Positions 1 to 9,346 of a DNA stretch of 64,000 nt are shown here, piece by piece. Position 1 is the stretch's first letter. The number at the start of each line of letters is the position of its first letter. The position numbers and the translations under genes were made by a program. The stretch comes from Microbulbifer flavimaris (lineage in GTDB: Bacteria; Pseudomonadota; Gammaproteobacteria; Pseudomonadales; Cellvibrionaceae). The stretch lies in assembly GCF_001641755.2 (NCBI RefSeq), contig NZ_LRFG02000002.1:922693-986692 (forward strand), read 5' to 3'. The notes under the pieces are model-generated. The model saw only the letters and a program-made list of their open reading frames with translations. It was not told the origin of the DNA and did not search any database.

Positions 1-143
1 GATAGCAGACATTCCCCACCGCGCAACGCGCGCCAAATCCCTGACGATCAGCCCATAGAACAACTTCCACTGCGACCCGTTCTGCCCAGGGCGTTGCTGA
101 AGACCCCCCTACTTGCTCCGGCAGGGGACTCTGCCGGCAGGCA
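1..143. other. left edge, downstream of trmB, no gene seen
   Basis: No coding region could be supported here. The stretch lies downstream of the trmB stop codon. Its only structure is a short GC-rich hairpin near 118-137. Confidence 0.4.
118..137 (-). terminator. weak hairpin after trmB
   Basis: A 7-bp inverted repeat (CCGGCAG / CTGCCGG) with a 6-nt loop starts 7 bases past the trmB stop. No T-run follows it on the minus strand, so if it ends transcription it does so weakly or with Rho. Confidence 0.3.
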
Positions 144-860
144 CTATTTCAGCTGGTACAGCAGGTCCCAGACGCCGTGGCCCAGCCGCTGGCCGCGGCG
201 CTCGAACTTGGTCTCCGGGCGAAACTCCGGCCGCGAAGCGTACTGGCCGGCACCGGCGGTATTTTCCAGCGCCGGTTCCGCCTCCAGTACTTCCATCATG
301 TGCTCGGCATAATTTTCCCAGTCCGTCGCCAGGTGCATCAGCCCGCCACCTTTCAGCTTGCTGCACAGCAGGCGGATAAATTCCGGCTGCACGATCCGGC
401 GCTTGTGGTGCTTTTTCTTGTGCCAGGGGTCCGGGAAGTAGAGCTGAAAGCGGTCCAGCGAGCCATCGGGGATGCAGTCATTGAGGACATCGACGGCATC
501 GGCCATATAAACCCGCAGGTTCTTCAGGCCGAGCTTGCCGGCATTGTTGATCAGCCGGCCGACACCCGGAGGGTGCACCTCGATGCCGATAAAGTCCTTG
601 TCCGGCTCAGCTTCCGCCATGGCCAGCAAGGAATCGCCCATGCCAAAGCCGATCTCCAGCACCAGCGGCGCCTCGCGCCCGAAAGCGGCAACGGCATCCA
701 GAGGGCCGTCGAACAGGGACAGGCCATAGGTGCCCCAGTAGGTATCGAACGCGCGGCGCTGGCCCTCGGTCATACGACCGGCTCGGATCACATAGCTGCG
801 AATGGATTTTTTTTTGTACTCGGTGCGGTAGGGGAAATCTTCCGCCGACTCGTCTTGCAT
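144..860 (-). CDS. trmB: tRNA (guanine-N7-)-methyltransferase TrmB
   Basis: TrmB transfers a methyl group from S-adenosylmethionine to N7 of guanine 46 in the variable loop of tRNAs, in the cytoplasm. The 238-residue protein has the normal family length. It shows the SAM-binding loop [10 protein letters not shown] at about 68-77, the acidic GIEVH strand end near 92-96, and the family signature PDPW at 143-146 followed by a basic KKKHHKRR patch. The C-terminal TKFERRG motif is also present. A run of nine A residues on the coding strand encodes Lys16-Lys18. The gene is on the minus strand, 60 bp downstream of the DUF423 gene and probably co-transcribed with it. Confidence 0.95.
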   Translation of the reverse strand: MQDESAEDFPYRTEYKKKSIRSYVIRAGRMTEGQRRAFDTYWGTYGLSLFDGPLDAVAAFGREAPLVLEIGFGMGDSLLAMAEAEPDKDFIGIEVHPPGVGRLINNAGKLGLKNLRVYMADAVDVLNDCIPDGSLDRFQLYFPDPWHKKKHHKRRIVQPEFIRLLCSKLKGGGLMHLATDWENYAEHMMEVLEAEPALENTAGAGQYASRPEFRPETKFERRGQRLGHGVWDLLYQLK

Positions 861-920
861 GGTTGGCGACCTCTGCTTTGCAAGCGGTTCAGGGTTCAGT
901 CTAGGCCCGGCTGGGGGATG

Positions 921-1298
921 TTATTCACCCAGTCGGAGTGCGGCGATACAGAGCGCTGCCCAGCCACCGATCATGGCAAGCCCTCCCAGTGGCGTCACCG
1001 GGCCGAGCCAGCGGGGTCCGCCAAAGGTGAGCCCATAGAGACTGCCCGAAAACAGCAAGACGCCAACAGCAAACAGGGCGCCGGCTGCCACCAGGGAGGT
1101 TTTCTCCCCCCAGTGCTGCATCAGTAGCACGACGCCGAAAAGGGCCAGGGTGTGCAGCATCTGGTACAGCACACCGGTCTTGTAGGCCTCCAGCAGATTC
1201 TCCGCTACCCGCCCGCGCAGGCCGTGGGCACCAAAGGCACCGAGAATCACACCGCTGCCGCCGAGCAGGGCGGCGAGAAACAGATAGAACTTGGTCAT
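921..1298 (-). CDS. DUF423 family inner-membrane protein
   Basis: This 125-residue protein belongs to the DUF423 family (E. coli YgdD type). It is almost entirely hydrophobic, with about four membrane helices and the conserved glycine-rich start GAFGAHGL. The biochemical function is unknown. I chose the ATG at 1298 because it puts the first helix (KFYLFLAALLGG) at the N terminus as in relatives; an upstream ATG at 1373 would add 25 polar residues that overlap the rpoH terminator. It sits between rpoH and trmB, the same neighbourhood as in Pseudomonas. Confidence 0.85.
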   Translation of the reverse strand: MTKFYLFLAALLGGSGVILGAFGAHGLRGRVAENLLEAYKTGVLYQMLHTLALFGVVLLMQHWGEKTSLVAAGALFAVGVLLFSGSLYGLTFGGPRWLGPVTPLGGLAMIGGWAALCIAALRLGE

Positions 1299-1373
1299 AT
1301 CCAACTCGTCGTTGTGGCTGTGTCGTCGCTGAGTGGGCGCGGGAGGATACCGGAAAAGCGCTTTAGCCGACAT

Positions 1374-1399
1374 AAAAAAACCGCGCTGATGCGCGGTTT
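1374..1399 (-). terminator. Rho-independent terminator of rpoH
   Basis: On the minus strand a stem AAACCGCGC / GCGCGGTTT with a 4-nt loop is followed by a run of T residues, about 25 bases past the rpoH stop codon. This is a textbook intrinsic terminator and separates rpoH from the DUF423-trmB genes. Confidence 0.85.
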
Positions 1400-1424
1400 C
1401 TGTAGCTGAAGTCGGTGCTGGTGA

Positions 1425-2279
1425 TCAGGCCTCCATGGCCGCCCGCACTTTCTTCATGGCGTTCTTTTCCAGCTGGCGGATACGCTCGGCGGAAACACCG
1501 TATTTCTCGGCCAGCTCGTGCAGAGTGGCCTTCTGCTCGCTCAGCCAGCGGGACTCGATGATATCGCGGCTGCGCTCGTCGAGACCCTCCATCGCCAGTG
1601 ACAGGCTGTTGATGCTGGTTTCCTGCCAGTTGTCGCGCTCGAGTTGCGCGGCCGGATCGAAACGGCGGTCCTCGAGATAGTGGGCCGGCGCCTGCCAGGC
1701 GGAGTCATCGTCGTCGTCCACTCCCGCGTCGAAGGCCGCATCATGGGCGGAGAGGCGACCCTCCATTTCATAGACGTGGGACACGTCCACATTCAGGTCT
1801 TCGGCCACAGCCTTGGCCTCATCGTGGGTGAGCCACGCCAGCTTCTTCTTCTGGCCACGGAGGTTGAAGAACAACTTGCGCTGCGCCTTGGTGGTGGCGA
1901 TTTTCACGATGCGCCAGTTGCGCAGGATGAACTCGTGGATTTCCGCCTTGATCCAGTGCACGGCGAAAGAGACCAGGCGCACCCCCTTTTCGGGGTTGAA
2001 ACGCTTCACTGCCTTCATCAGGCCGACGTTGCCCTCCTGGATCAGGTCGCCCTGATTGAGGCCGTAGCCGGAGTAGGACTTGGCGATGTGCACCACGAAA
2101 CGCAGGTGCGACATGACCAACTGGCGTGCTGCCTCTAGGTCCTCGCGATAGTAGAGGTCTTCGGCCAGCCGCTTCTCCTCCTCAGCGGAGAGCACCTCGA
2201 AGCTGCTGACCGTCTGGATATAGGCACCCAGGTTGGCGCCCGGAGACAGGGTATGGACTGGCTGTAAGCTGGTTCCCAT
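1425..2279 (-). CDS. rpoH: heat-shock sigma factor RpoH (sigma-32)
   Basis: RpoH directs RNA polymerase to heat-shock promoters (chaperones, proteases). The 284-residue protein has sigma-70 region 2 ([11 protein letters not shown] and the [11 protein letters not shown] stretch near 84-114), the sigma-32-specific RpoH box QRKLFFNLR at 133-141, and a region-4 helix-turn-helix near 250-275. A strong AGGAGG ribosome site precedes the ATG at 2279. Downstream is an intrinsic terminator; upstream, after a 228-bp gap, lies ftsX on the same strand. A perfect DnaA box and a candidate extended -10 are in that gap. In E. coli rpoH synthesis is controlled at translation and by DnaK/FtsH; I do not see a clear RNA thermometer here. 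Confidence 0.97.
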   Translation of the reverse strand: MGTSLQPVHTLSPGANLGAYIQTVSSFEVLSAEEEKRLAEDLYYREDLEAARQLVMSHLRFVVHIAKSYSGYGLNQGDLIQEGNVGLMKAVKRFNPEKGVRLVSFAVHWIKAEIHEFILRNWRIVKIATTKAQRKLFFNLRGQKKKLAWLTHDEAKAVAEDLNVDVSHVYEMEGRLSAHDAAFDAGVDDDDDSAWQAPAHYLEDRRFDPAAQLERDNWQETSINSLSLAMEGLDERSRDIIESRWLSEQKATLHELAEKYGVSAERIRQLEKNAMKKVRAAMEA

Positions 2280-2369
2280 TCAGGTCTTTCCTCCTACCTG
2301 TTCTTGTAGCCGGCATGCCGGCCGCCGCTAAACCACCCGGACAGCGGGTGCTGCGGTCTATTGCGGCCC

Positions 2370-2378
2370 AGTGTAGCA
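2370..2378 (-). promoter_or_regulatory. candidate rpoH promoter, extended -10
   Basis: The minus strand reads TGCTACACT, an extended -10 element about 90 bases upstream of the rpoH start. I see no convincing -35 hexamer, as is common for extended -10 promoters. The call is from sequence only. Confidence 0.4.
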
Positions 2379-2448
2379 CTAGCAGGGGCGGCGGCGAAAG
2401 CCCGCCTCATCGATTGGCAAACCGTTGAATTACGGGGCCTTGGAGCGG

Positions 2449-2457
2449 TTATCCACA
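2449..2457 (+). promoter_or_regulatory. DnaA box upstream of rpoH
   Basis: TTATCCACA, a perfect match to the DnaA 9-mer, lies in the ftsX-rpoH gap about 170 bp upstream of the rpoH start. In E. coli DnaA binds the rpoH promoter region and represses two of its promoters, so a regulatory role is plausible. A single 9-mer can also arise by chance. Confidence 0.45.
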
Positions 2458-2507
2458 GGGAAAGTTCCCCACCGTGGCGATATTTTTGATCGATAGCTCA
2501 ATTTGCA

Positions 2508-3563
2508 TCAACGGGGTTCGATCGCCCTCAAATGACGTGCCACGGCAACCCAGGCGCCACAGAGGCCCAGCAGGGCAGCGCCGCCACCGAGGCCGAGCAG
2601 ATAGGCCGGGCCCGGCCCCTGCAGAGCATAGCCGCTACCGTAAGAGGCAGCGAGCCCGGCCACCGGCCCCGCCAGCAGGCCGACACCCACCGCCACCAGC
2701 AGCCAGGCCAGCAAGCCACCAAACAGGCCATACCAGAGACCGCTGTAGAGAAAGGGGCGCCGCACGAAAGCATCGGTGCCCCCCACCAGCTTGACCACCA
2801 GGATCTCATCCCGGCGATTCTCGATATGCAGGCGAATCGTGTTCACCACCACCAGAATCACCCCCAGCGCCAGCAGCAGGCCAAAGCCGAGGGAGAGACG
2901 CTGCCCCAGCTCCGTGAGCCGCGCCAGGCGCTGTACCCAGGCCATGTCGAGCACCACCGAGTCCGTGAGGGCACTCTCCCGCAACTGCGCCGCCAGCTGT
3001 TCCAGCTCGGTCTCGGCCACGTTGGCCGGGCGCACCAGCAACACACCGGGCAGGGGATTGGCACCCAAGTCGACGATGGCATCACCGAGACCGGAGGTCT
3101 GCTGGAATTCCGCCAGCGCTTCCTCGGGGGAGATATAGGTCACCTCGGCCACCGCCGCATTCCCGCGCAGGCTCTCGGTAAAACGCTCCACCGCCGTCGC
3201 CCGCGCCTCACGGCGCAGGAACACGGAGAGCTGCGGCTGACCGTCCCAGCCGGCGACCGCCCGCTGGAAGTTACCCATGCCCAGCTGCAGGGAGGCCGGC
3301 AGGGCCAGGGCGATGGCAATCACCAGCGCTGTCATGGCACTCGCCATCGGCGTGGCAAAGAAGCGCCGCAGGGCTTCCGCGGCCATCTCGCGATGGTGAC
3401 CCAACCAGCTGTGCCAGCGATCGGAAACGCGGGTGCGCGCTGTGACTGCACCCGCAGCCCGCTGGGCGCGAGCATCGGCGGCTGGCGCGCGGGCGGCAGA
3501 GGTGCGCGCGGCGCCTCTCGGGGGATTACGGGTAGGCTGCTTCACGGGCCGGTATTCCGTCAT
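2508..3563 (-). CDS. ftsX: cell-division ABC transporter membrane subunit FtsX
   Basis: FtsX is the integral membrane partner of FtsE; the pair couples septal-ring assembly to activation of peptidoglycan hydrolases in the periplasm. The 351-residue protein has a long basic N-terminal cytoplasmic tail (about 1-70), a first helix near 76-95, a periplasmic loop of about 120 residues, and three further helices near 225-250, 275-300 and 325-345, the standard FtsX topology. The predicted ATG overlaps the end of ftsE by 38 bases, so the two are translationally linked. It belongs to the ftsY-ftsE-ftsX operon, upstream of rpoH. Confidence 0.95.
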   Translation of the reverse strand: MTEYRPVKQPTRNPPRGAARTSAARAPAADARAQRAAGAVTARTRVSDRWHSWLGHHREMAAEALRRFFATPMASAMTALVIAIALALPASLQLGMGNFQRAVAGWDGQPQLSVFLRREARATAVERFTESLRGNAAVAEVTYISPEEALAEFQQTSGLGDAIVDLGANPLPGVLLVRPANVAETELEQLAAQLRESALTDSVVLDMAWVQRLARLTELGQRLSLGFGLLLALGVILVVVNTIRLHIENRRDEILVVKLVGGTDAFVRRPFLYSGLWYGLFGGLLAWLLVAVGVGLLAGPVAGLAASYGSGYALQGPGPAYLLGLGGGAALLGLCGAWVAVARHLRAIEPR

Positions 3564-4212
3564 AAATCAGTTGTCCCGCCTGCAGGGTCAGTACACGCTC
3601 GCGCATGCGGGCGATGAGTTCCAGGTCATGGCTCGCCACCAGCACGGTGACACCCACGGCGTTGAAGTCGGCGAACAGCTGCATGATCTCAGACGACAGT
3701 TGCGGGTCCAGGTTACCGGTTGGCTCGTCCGCCACCAGCACTGCGGGCTTGTTGACCACCGCCCGCGCGATGCCGATGCGCTGCTGCTCACCGCCGGACA
3801 GCACGATGGGATTGTGTCGTTCCTTGTGCAGCAAGCCCACCTTGTCCAGCGCCGCGCGCACCCGCCGACCCACTTCGCGGCGGCTGCAACCGGCGACGGC
3901 CAGTGGCAGGGCCACATTCTCAAACACGCTGCGGTCAAACAGCAGCTGGTGGTTCTGGAAGACAATGCCGAGATTGCGGCGATAATAGGGGATCTGGCCG
4001 TTGCGCAGGCGGCCGATGTTCTGGCCCGCTACCAGGATACTGCCGCGGGTCGGGCGCTCGATGGCGGTGAGCAGCTTGAGCAGGGTGCTCTTGCCGGCAC
4101 CGGAATGACCGGTGAGGAACACCAGTTCACCGCGACCGATCTCGAGACTCACGCGCACCAGCGCATCCTGGCCGGATGCGTAGCGTTTGTTGACGTTGTC
4201 AAAAGTAATCAT
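3526..4212 (-). CDS. ftsE: cell-division ATP-binding protein FtsE
   Basis: FtsE is the ATPase of the FtsEX divisome complex on the cytoplasmic face of the inner membrane. The 228-residue protein carries Walker A GHSGAGKST (35-43), ABC signature LSGGEQQR (138-145), Walker B with catalytic Glu (VLVADEPTG, 158-166) and the switch His in ASHD near 195. The length is normal. It lies 39 bp downstream of ftsY and overlaps ftsX, giving the conserved ftsYEX order. Confidence 0.97.
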   Translation of the reverse strand: MITFDNVNKRYASGQDALVRVSLEIGRGELVFLTGHSGAGKSTLLKLLTAIERPTRGSILVAGQNIGRLRNGQIPYYRRNLGIVFQNHQLLFDRSVFENVALPLAVAGCSRREVGRRVRAALDKVGLLHKERHNPIVLSGGEQQRIGIARAVVNKPAVLVADEPTGNLDPQLSSEIMQLFADFNAVGVTVLVASHDLELIARMRERVLTLQAGQLIYDGIPAREAAYP

Positions 4213-4251
4213 GGTCGGCCGCTGTTATTGTTGTCGTTTGCGGGCGAATCG

Positions 4252-5490
4252 TTAGCCCTGGCCACCGCGGTCGAACAGGGCGGAGACAAAGTCCCGCGCG
4301 CGGAAGGGTTGCAGGTCTTCCGCCTGCTCACCCACACCGATGAAGCGTACCGGAATACCGAAGCGTTGCGCCAGCGCGAAGATAATGCCGCCCTTGGCGG
4401 TGCCATCGAGCTTGGTCAGCACCAGCCCGCTGACACCGGCGGCATCGCGGAACTGGGACGCCTGGCTGATTGCATTCTGGCCGGTGCCTGCATCCAGCAC
4501 CAGCAGCACCTCGTGGGGCGCAGAATCGTCCAGCTTCGCCATCACCCGTCGCACCTTGGAGAGCTCCTCCATCAGGTTGGACTTGGTGTGCAGCCGGCCG
4601 GCGGTATCGGCGATCACCACGTCCACGCCGCGGGACTGGGCGGATTGCACGGCGTCATAGATCACCGAGGCGCTGTCCGCGCCAGTGTGCTGTGCCACCA
4701 CCGGTACCTTGTGGCGCTCACCCCATACCTGCAGCTGCTCCACCGCCGCAGCGCGGAAGGTATCGCCCGCCGCCAGCATCACCGACTTCCCCTCACCGAG
4801 GAAGCGATGGGCGAGCTTGCCGATGGTAGTGGTCTTGCCCACACCGTTGACACCGACCACCAGGATGACAAAGGGCTTCCTGGACGCGTCCACCTCAAGC
4901 GGTGCCTCAACGTTCTGCAGCAAACCGGCCAGTTCGTCCTGCAGGGCCCTGTAGAGGGCCTCGCCGTCATTCAGTTCACGGCGGGATACCCGCGCGGTGA
5001 GGCGATCGACAATCTCAGTGGTGGCCTCCATACCAACGTCCGCCATCAGCAGCTGTGTTTCCAGCTCCTCCAGCAGCTCGTCATCGATTTCCTTCGCGCC
5101 CAGAAACAGATTGCCCATACCCTCGGCAAACTGACTGCTGGTGCGGCTGAGGCCGCGGCGAATACGGGCAAAGAAACCTTCTTTCTTTGCCGGCTGGGGC
5201 TGCGGTTCTGCCGGCGCCCGGTCGGATTCCTCCGCGGCAGCCTGCCGCTTCTCGGCGGTTTCCTCTTCAGCCCTCTCTGGCGCCTCCTCCGCAGTTTCCG
5301 CCTCTGGCAGCCCGGCCTTGGTGGCCGCTGCAGGAGACTGTTCCTCCTCTGAAAGCGCCGGCTCAGCGGATTCTGCCGCAGATTCTTGCCCGGGCTCTTC
5401 GGGGCCGGATTCCGCGGGCACTTTTTCCTCGGGGCTGGCCTCGGCGTCCTCGGGCTTGGGCTTCTTTTTTCGCAGGAAGTCAAAGATCAT
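4252..5490 (-). CDS. ftsY: signal recognition particle receptor FtsY
   Basis: FtsY is the SRP receptor GTPase that delivers ribosome-nascent-chain complexes to the Sec translocon at the inner membrane. From the ATG at 5490 it is 412 residues. An acidic Glu/Ala/Pro-rich A domain occupies about 15-105. The NG domain follows, with P-loop GVNGVGKT (213-220), DTAGR (295-299) and TKLDG (359-363). The start MIFDFLRKKK gives a short basic amphipathic N terminus as in relatives; the open frame extends further upstream but that part overlaps rsmD in antisense and lacks similarity. It is the first gene of ftsYEX and divergent from rsmD. Confidence 0.96.
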   Translation of the reverse strand: MIFDFLRKKKPKPEDAEASPEEKVPAESGPEEPGQESAAESAEPALSEEEQSPAAATKAGLPEAETAEEAPERAEEETAEKRQAAAEESDRAPAEPQPQPAKKEGFFARIRRGLSRTSSQFAEGMGNLFLGAKEIDDELLEELETQLLMADVGMEATTEIVDRLTARVSRRELNDGEALYRALQDELAGLLQNVEAPLEVDASRKPFVILVVGVNGVGKTTTIGKLAHRFLGEGKSVMLAAGDTFRAAAVEQLQVWGERHKVPVVAQHTGADSASVIYDAVQSAQSRGVDVVIADTAGRLHTKSNLMEELSKVRRVMAKLDDSAPHEVLLVLDAGTGQNAISQASQFRDAAGVSGLVLTKLDGTAKGGIIFALAQRFGIPVRFIGVGEQAEDLQPFRARDFVSALFDRGGQG

Positions 5491-5569
5491 GTCTGTGTCC
5501 GGATGTACCGCTGGCGGAAAGGCGCTAATCTTAGCACCGCTCACCAAGCCAGACAGCCAGGAATCCGTT

Positions 5570-6196
5570 TTGTCCCGTAGCCGCGCGCACAAACCCTCTC
5601 GCCGACCCGTCTCTACGCCCTCCCGTGTAACCTCCCAGCTGCGCATCATTGGCGGTGAGTGGCGGGGCCGCAAGCTACAGTTTGCCCCGGTGGAGGGGTT
5701 GCGCCCCACTGGCGACCGGCTGCGGGAAACCCTGTTCAACTGGCTGCAGTTCCGGCTGCCCGGATCCCGCTGCCTGGACTTGTTTGCCGGTTCGGGCGCC
5801 CTCGGACTGGAGGCGCTCTCCCGCGGTGCCGGTGCGGTGGATTTTGTCGAACTCAATCGCCAGGCGTCTCAGACCCTGAGCAACCAGCTACAGCTGCTCG
5901 AGTGCAACCGGGGCCGGGTGCATAACTGCAGCGCCGCCCAGTTCCTGCAGGGCGCCAGCGGTACCCCGGCCCCATACGATATTGCGTTTATCGACCCGCC
6001 GTTTGCCGGCGATTTGTGGACAGAGACACTGTCGGGCCTGGCACCCCTGCTGGCACCCGGCGCGCTCGTCTATGTGGAGAGCCCGCGGGACGCTGTGCTC
6101 ACCGTACCGCCGTCGTGGCAGCTGGAAAAGGAGAAGCGGGCAGGCCAGGTATGCATGCGACTGCTGAAGGTCGGTACCAATGAAAGGGCTGGGTGA
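5570..6196 (+). CDS. rsmD: 16S rRNA (guanine966-N2)-methyltransferase RsmD
   Basis: RsmD methylates N2 of G966 in 16S rRNA during 30S assembly. The protein shows the family start QLRIIGGEWRGRKL, the RPTGDRLRETLFNWL block, SAM loop DLFAGSGALGLEALSRGA, and the N6/N2-methylase catalytic motif DPPF. I chose the TTG at 5570 (208 residues) because AGGA lies about 7 bases upstream and it gives a short basic N terminus like relatives; an in-frame ATG at 5489 would add 27 residues and overlap the ftsY start. The gene is divergent from ftsY and followed after 87 bp by coaD. Confidence 0.9.
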   Translation: MSRSRAHKPSRRPVSTPSRVTSQLRIIGGEWRGRKLQFAPVEGLRPTGDRLRETLFNWLQFRLPGSRCLDLFAGSGALGLEALSRGAGAVDFVELNRQASQTLSNQLQLLECNRGRVHNCSAAQFLQGASGTPAPYDIAFIDPPFAGDLWTETLSGLAPLLAPGALVYVESPRDAVLTVPPSWQLEKEKRAGQVCMRLLKVGTNERAG

Positions 6197-6760
<564 letters not shown>

Positions 6761-6845
6761 GTCGCCGGCCTGGCCGCTCGAGCGCAGGCTCCCCGTCCCG
6801 CTACCTGTTACACTCCGGCAGCTCAGTGAGCTACCGGAGTCCTAC

Positions 6846-8567
6846 GTGCGTTACCTGATCCTCACTCTTGCCCTGCTGTCCGCTACTGCCGGTGCGCAGG
6901 AAGAAATACAGCCCGAAGCGGCCACAGGCCGTTCCGTAGTCAAGGCGGCTACTGCCAGCGAATTCATGGCCGTGACCGCCAACCCCCATGCCACCCGCGC
7001 CGCAGTGGATATACTCGCCCGCGGCGGCACCGCCGTGGACGCCGCCATTGCCGCGCAATTGGTACTGACGCTGGTGGAACCGCAATCGTCCGGGATCGGC
7101 GGCGGCGCCTTTATGCTGAGCTTCCAGGCCGGCGACCAGTCCCTGCACTACTTCGATGGCCGCGAGACAGCGCCGGCGGCGGTCAGCAGTGAACATTTCA
7201 TGCAAGATGGCCAGCCCCGGGGCTTTCTCGAGGCGGTGATCGGCGGCCACTCGGTGGGCGTGCCCGGTGTCATGAGGATGCTGGAACTGGCCCATCAGCG
7301 GCAGGGCAAGCTTCCATGGCCGTCGTTGTTCGAGCCGGCCATCGCGTTGGCAGAAGCCGGCTTCGAAGTGTCACCGCGACTGCACCTGTTACTGGAAAAA
7401 ATGCCGCGCGTCGCGGTGCGCCCGGCGATCCGCGACTATTTCTTTGACGAGGGCGGCGAGCCGCTGCCCGTCGGCCACCGGCTGAAGAATCCGGCTTACG
7501 CAGACACCCTGCGCATCCTGGCGAAAGAGGGGGGCGATGCCTTCTACCGTGGCGCAATCGCCGAGGCGATTGTCGAGGCGGTGCGCAACGACCCGGAAAA
7601 CCCCGGCTTGATGACCCTGCAGGATCTCGCCAAATACCAGGCCGTGGAACGGGAGCCGCTGTGCAGCGTATTCCTGCAATACCGGGTGTGCGGTGCCGAT
7701 GCCCCGTCTTCCGGTGGCAGCACCGTGGGCGCGACTCTGGGGATGCTGGAGCAGTTCCCGCTGCACGAGATGGAGGCCGGCAGCGCAGCCCTCACGCATC
7801 TGTTTATTGAAGCTTCGGAACTGGCCTTTGCCGACCGCAATACCTATCTCGCCGACCCGGATTTTGTCCAGGTACCCACTCGGGCACTGGTGGCCCCGGA
7901 GTATCTGGTGCGCCGGGCCAAGTTGATCTCATCCGGGCAGGCCAGCAAGGCAGTGCCCGGCGTGCCGACACCGGCAACGCCCAAACGCCAGCAGTCCACA
8001 TCGCCGGAGCTGCCCAACACCAGCCACCTGGTGATTGTCGACCGCTACGGCAACGGCGTCAGCATGACCAGCAGTATCGAGACCGGCTTTGGCTCGCGCT
8101 TGCTGGTCAGGGGTTTCCTGCTCAACAACCAGCTTACGGATTTTTCCTTCGTGCCGGAAAAGGCCGACGGCAAGCTGGTGGCCAACCGGATTCAGCCGGG
8201 CAAGCGACCCCGCTCTTCCATGTCTCCCACCATCGTGTTCGATCGCGATGGTGAGATGCGCCTGCTGGTGGGCTCCCCGGGAGGCTCGCGCATCATCAAC
8301 TACACTGCTCGCACCATTCTCTACCACCTGGCACTGGGCATGCCGATCGCCGAGGCCGTTGCGGCCGGCAATATCGGCGCGATCGGCGGGCGCGTCGAGC
8401 TGGAGCCGGACTTTTTCAGCGCGGACACTGTAAGAAATCTGCAGGAACTCGGACATACCGTGATGCAACGCAACCTCAATAGCGGCATTCACGCGATTGC
8501 ACTCACTGATGGCAAGCTGTTTGGCGGCGCGGATCCCCGCCGCGAGGGTAATGCCGCGGGCCGCTGA
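6846..8567 (+). CDS. ggt: gamma-glutamyltranspeptidase
   Basis: This enzyme cleaves the gamma-glutamyl bond of glutathione and related peptides in the periplasm. The 573-residue precursor starts at GTG 6846, behind a GGAG ribosome site, with a signal peptide ending near AGAQ. The autoprocessing site and catalytic nucleophile is Thr392 in NTSH, starting the small subunit. The oxyanion and substrate loop GSPGGSRI is near 475 and the large subunit carries the usual SGIGGGAFML block. The open frame continues upstream of the GTG into coaD, but that part has no signal sequence. It is expected to be self-cleaved into a heterodimer. Confidence 0.95.
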   Translation: MRYLILTLALLSATAGAQEEIQPEAATGRSVVKAATASEFMAVTANPHATRAAVDILARGGTAVDAAIAAQLVLTLVEPQSSGIGGGAFMLSFQAGDQSLHYFDGRETAPAAVSSEHFMQDGQPRGFLEAVIGGHSVGVPGVMRMLELAHQRQGKLPWPSLFEPAIALAEAGFEVSPRLHLLLEKMPRVAVRPAIRDYFFDEGGEPLPVGHRLKNPAYADTLRILAKEGGDAFYRGAIAEAIVEAVRNDPENPGLMTLQDLAKYQAVEREPLCSVFLQYRVCGADAPSSGGSTVGATLGMLEQFPLHEMEAGSAALTHLFIEASELAFADRNTYLADPDFVQVPTRALVAPEYLVRRAKLISSGQASKAVPGVPTPATPKRQQSTSPELPNTSHLVIVDRYGNGVSMTSSIETGFGSRLLVRGFLLNNQLTDFSFVPEKADGKLVANRIQPGKRPRSSMSPTIVFDRDGEMRLLVGSPGGSRIINYTARTILYHLALGMPIAEAVAAGNIGAIGGRVELEPDFFSADTVRNLQELGHTVMQRNLNSGIHAIALTDGKLFGGADPRREGNAAGR

Positions 8568-8596
8568 GCTGCCTCTTTTACGAATGGGAGAAAATC

Positions 8597-9001
8597 ATGC
8601 GCGCCTACACACTGCTGCTGTTACGAATCAGCCTCGGCCTCTTGCTGGTGATCTGGGGGGTCGACAAGCTGGTCAATGTGGATCACGCGATCGCGGTATC
8701 CAAGCGTTTCTATCTCGGCATTATCAGCGCACCACTGGCCTGGAATATCTTCGGTGGCCTGCAGGTATTGCTCGGTACAGCGGTGATTCTCGGTCTGTGG
8801 CGGAAATTCACCTACCCGGTGCAGGCTTTGATCAACGGCGCTACCTTGCTGGGCGTCTGGCAATCGGTGGTCGACCCGTGGGGATGGGTGCTCGAAGGCA
8901 GCAACGTGCTCTTTTACCCATCGCTGATTATCTTTGCCGCCTGTTTGGTCCTGTGGGCATTCCAGTCCGATGACCGGCTGTCACTGGATCGCCGGCGGTA
9001 G
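8597..9001 (+). CDS. DoxX-like small membrane protein
   Basis: This 134-residue protein has four predicted membrane helices and the DoxX-family opening [18 protein letters not shown]. DoxX-type proteins are small quinone-associated or redox-linked membrane proteins of varied and mostly unproven function. It starts 29 bp after ggt behind a GGGAG ribosome site and is followed 13 bp later by the SMR gene, so the three may be one transcript. The specific role is not known. Confidence 0.75.
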   Translation: MRAYTLLLLRISLGLLLVIWGVDKLVNVDHAIAVSKRFYLGIISAPLAWNIFGGLQVLLGTAVILGLWRKFTYPVQALINGATLLGVWQSVVDPWGWVLEGSNVLFYPSLIIFAACLVLWAFQSDDRLSLDRRR

Positions 9002-9014
9002 GCAGGGCCAGCCA

Positions 9015-9341
9015 ATGTCCAATCCCTGGCTACTGCTTTTCATCGCCGGACTGCTGGAGGTAGGCTGGGCGATTGGCCTCAAGTACACAGACGGCTTCAG
9101 CCGCCCGCTGCCCAGCGCACTGACCATTATCACCATGGTTGCCAGTTTTTATTTTCTCGCGCAGGCGCTGAAAGTAATCCCGGTGGGCACAGGCTACGCG
9201 GTATGGACGGGGATAGGCGCCGTCGGTACCGCAATTCTCGGCATCGTGTTGTTCGCCGAATCGACCGCGCTGCCGCGCCTGCTCTGCATCGGGCCGATCA
9301 TCGCGGGCATTATCGGTCTCAAGCTGACATCGCCCGCCTGA
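9015..9341 (+). CDS. gdx: SMR family transporter, guanidinium exporter Gdx (SugE) type
   Basis: Small multidrug-resistance family proteins are dual-topology dimers with four helices per protomer. This 108-residue member has the membrane glutamate in [12 protein letters not shown] (about residue 14) and the signature [16 protein letters not shown], which fits the SugE/Gdx branch that exports guanidinium in exchange for protons rather than the EmrE drug exporters. The start at 9015 gives the usual length; the open frame extends upstream through the doxX-like gene. No guanidine riboswitch was recognised upstream. Confidence 0.85.
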   Translation: MSNPWLLLFIAGLLEVGWAIGLKYTDGFSRPLPSALTIITMVASFYFLAQALKVIPVGTGYAVWTGIGAVGTAILGIVLFAESTALPRLLCIGPIIAGIIGLKLTSPA

Positions 9342-9346
9342 CCTCG

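Noticed and set aside
3433..5352. Long plus-strand open frame of 639 codons antisense to ftsX, ftsE and ftsY
   Set aside because: It is the mirror of three real genes in GC-rich sequence, has no domain, no ribosome site and implausible His/Gln-rich composition.
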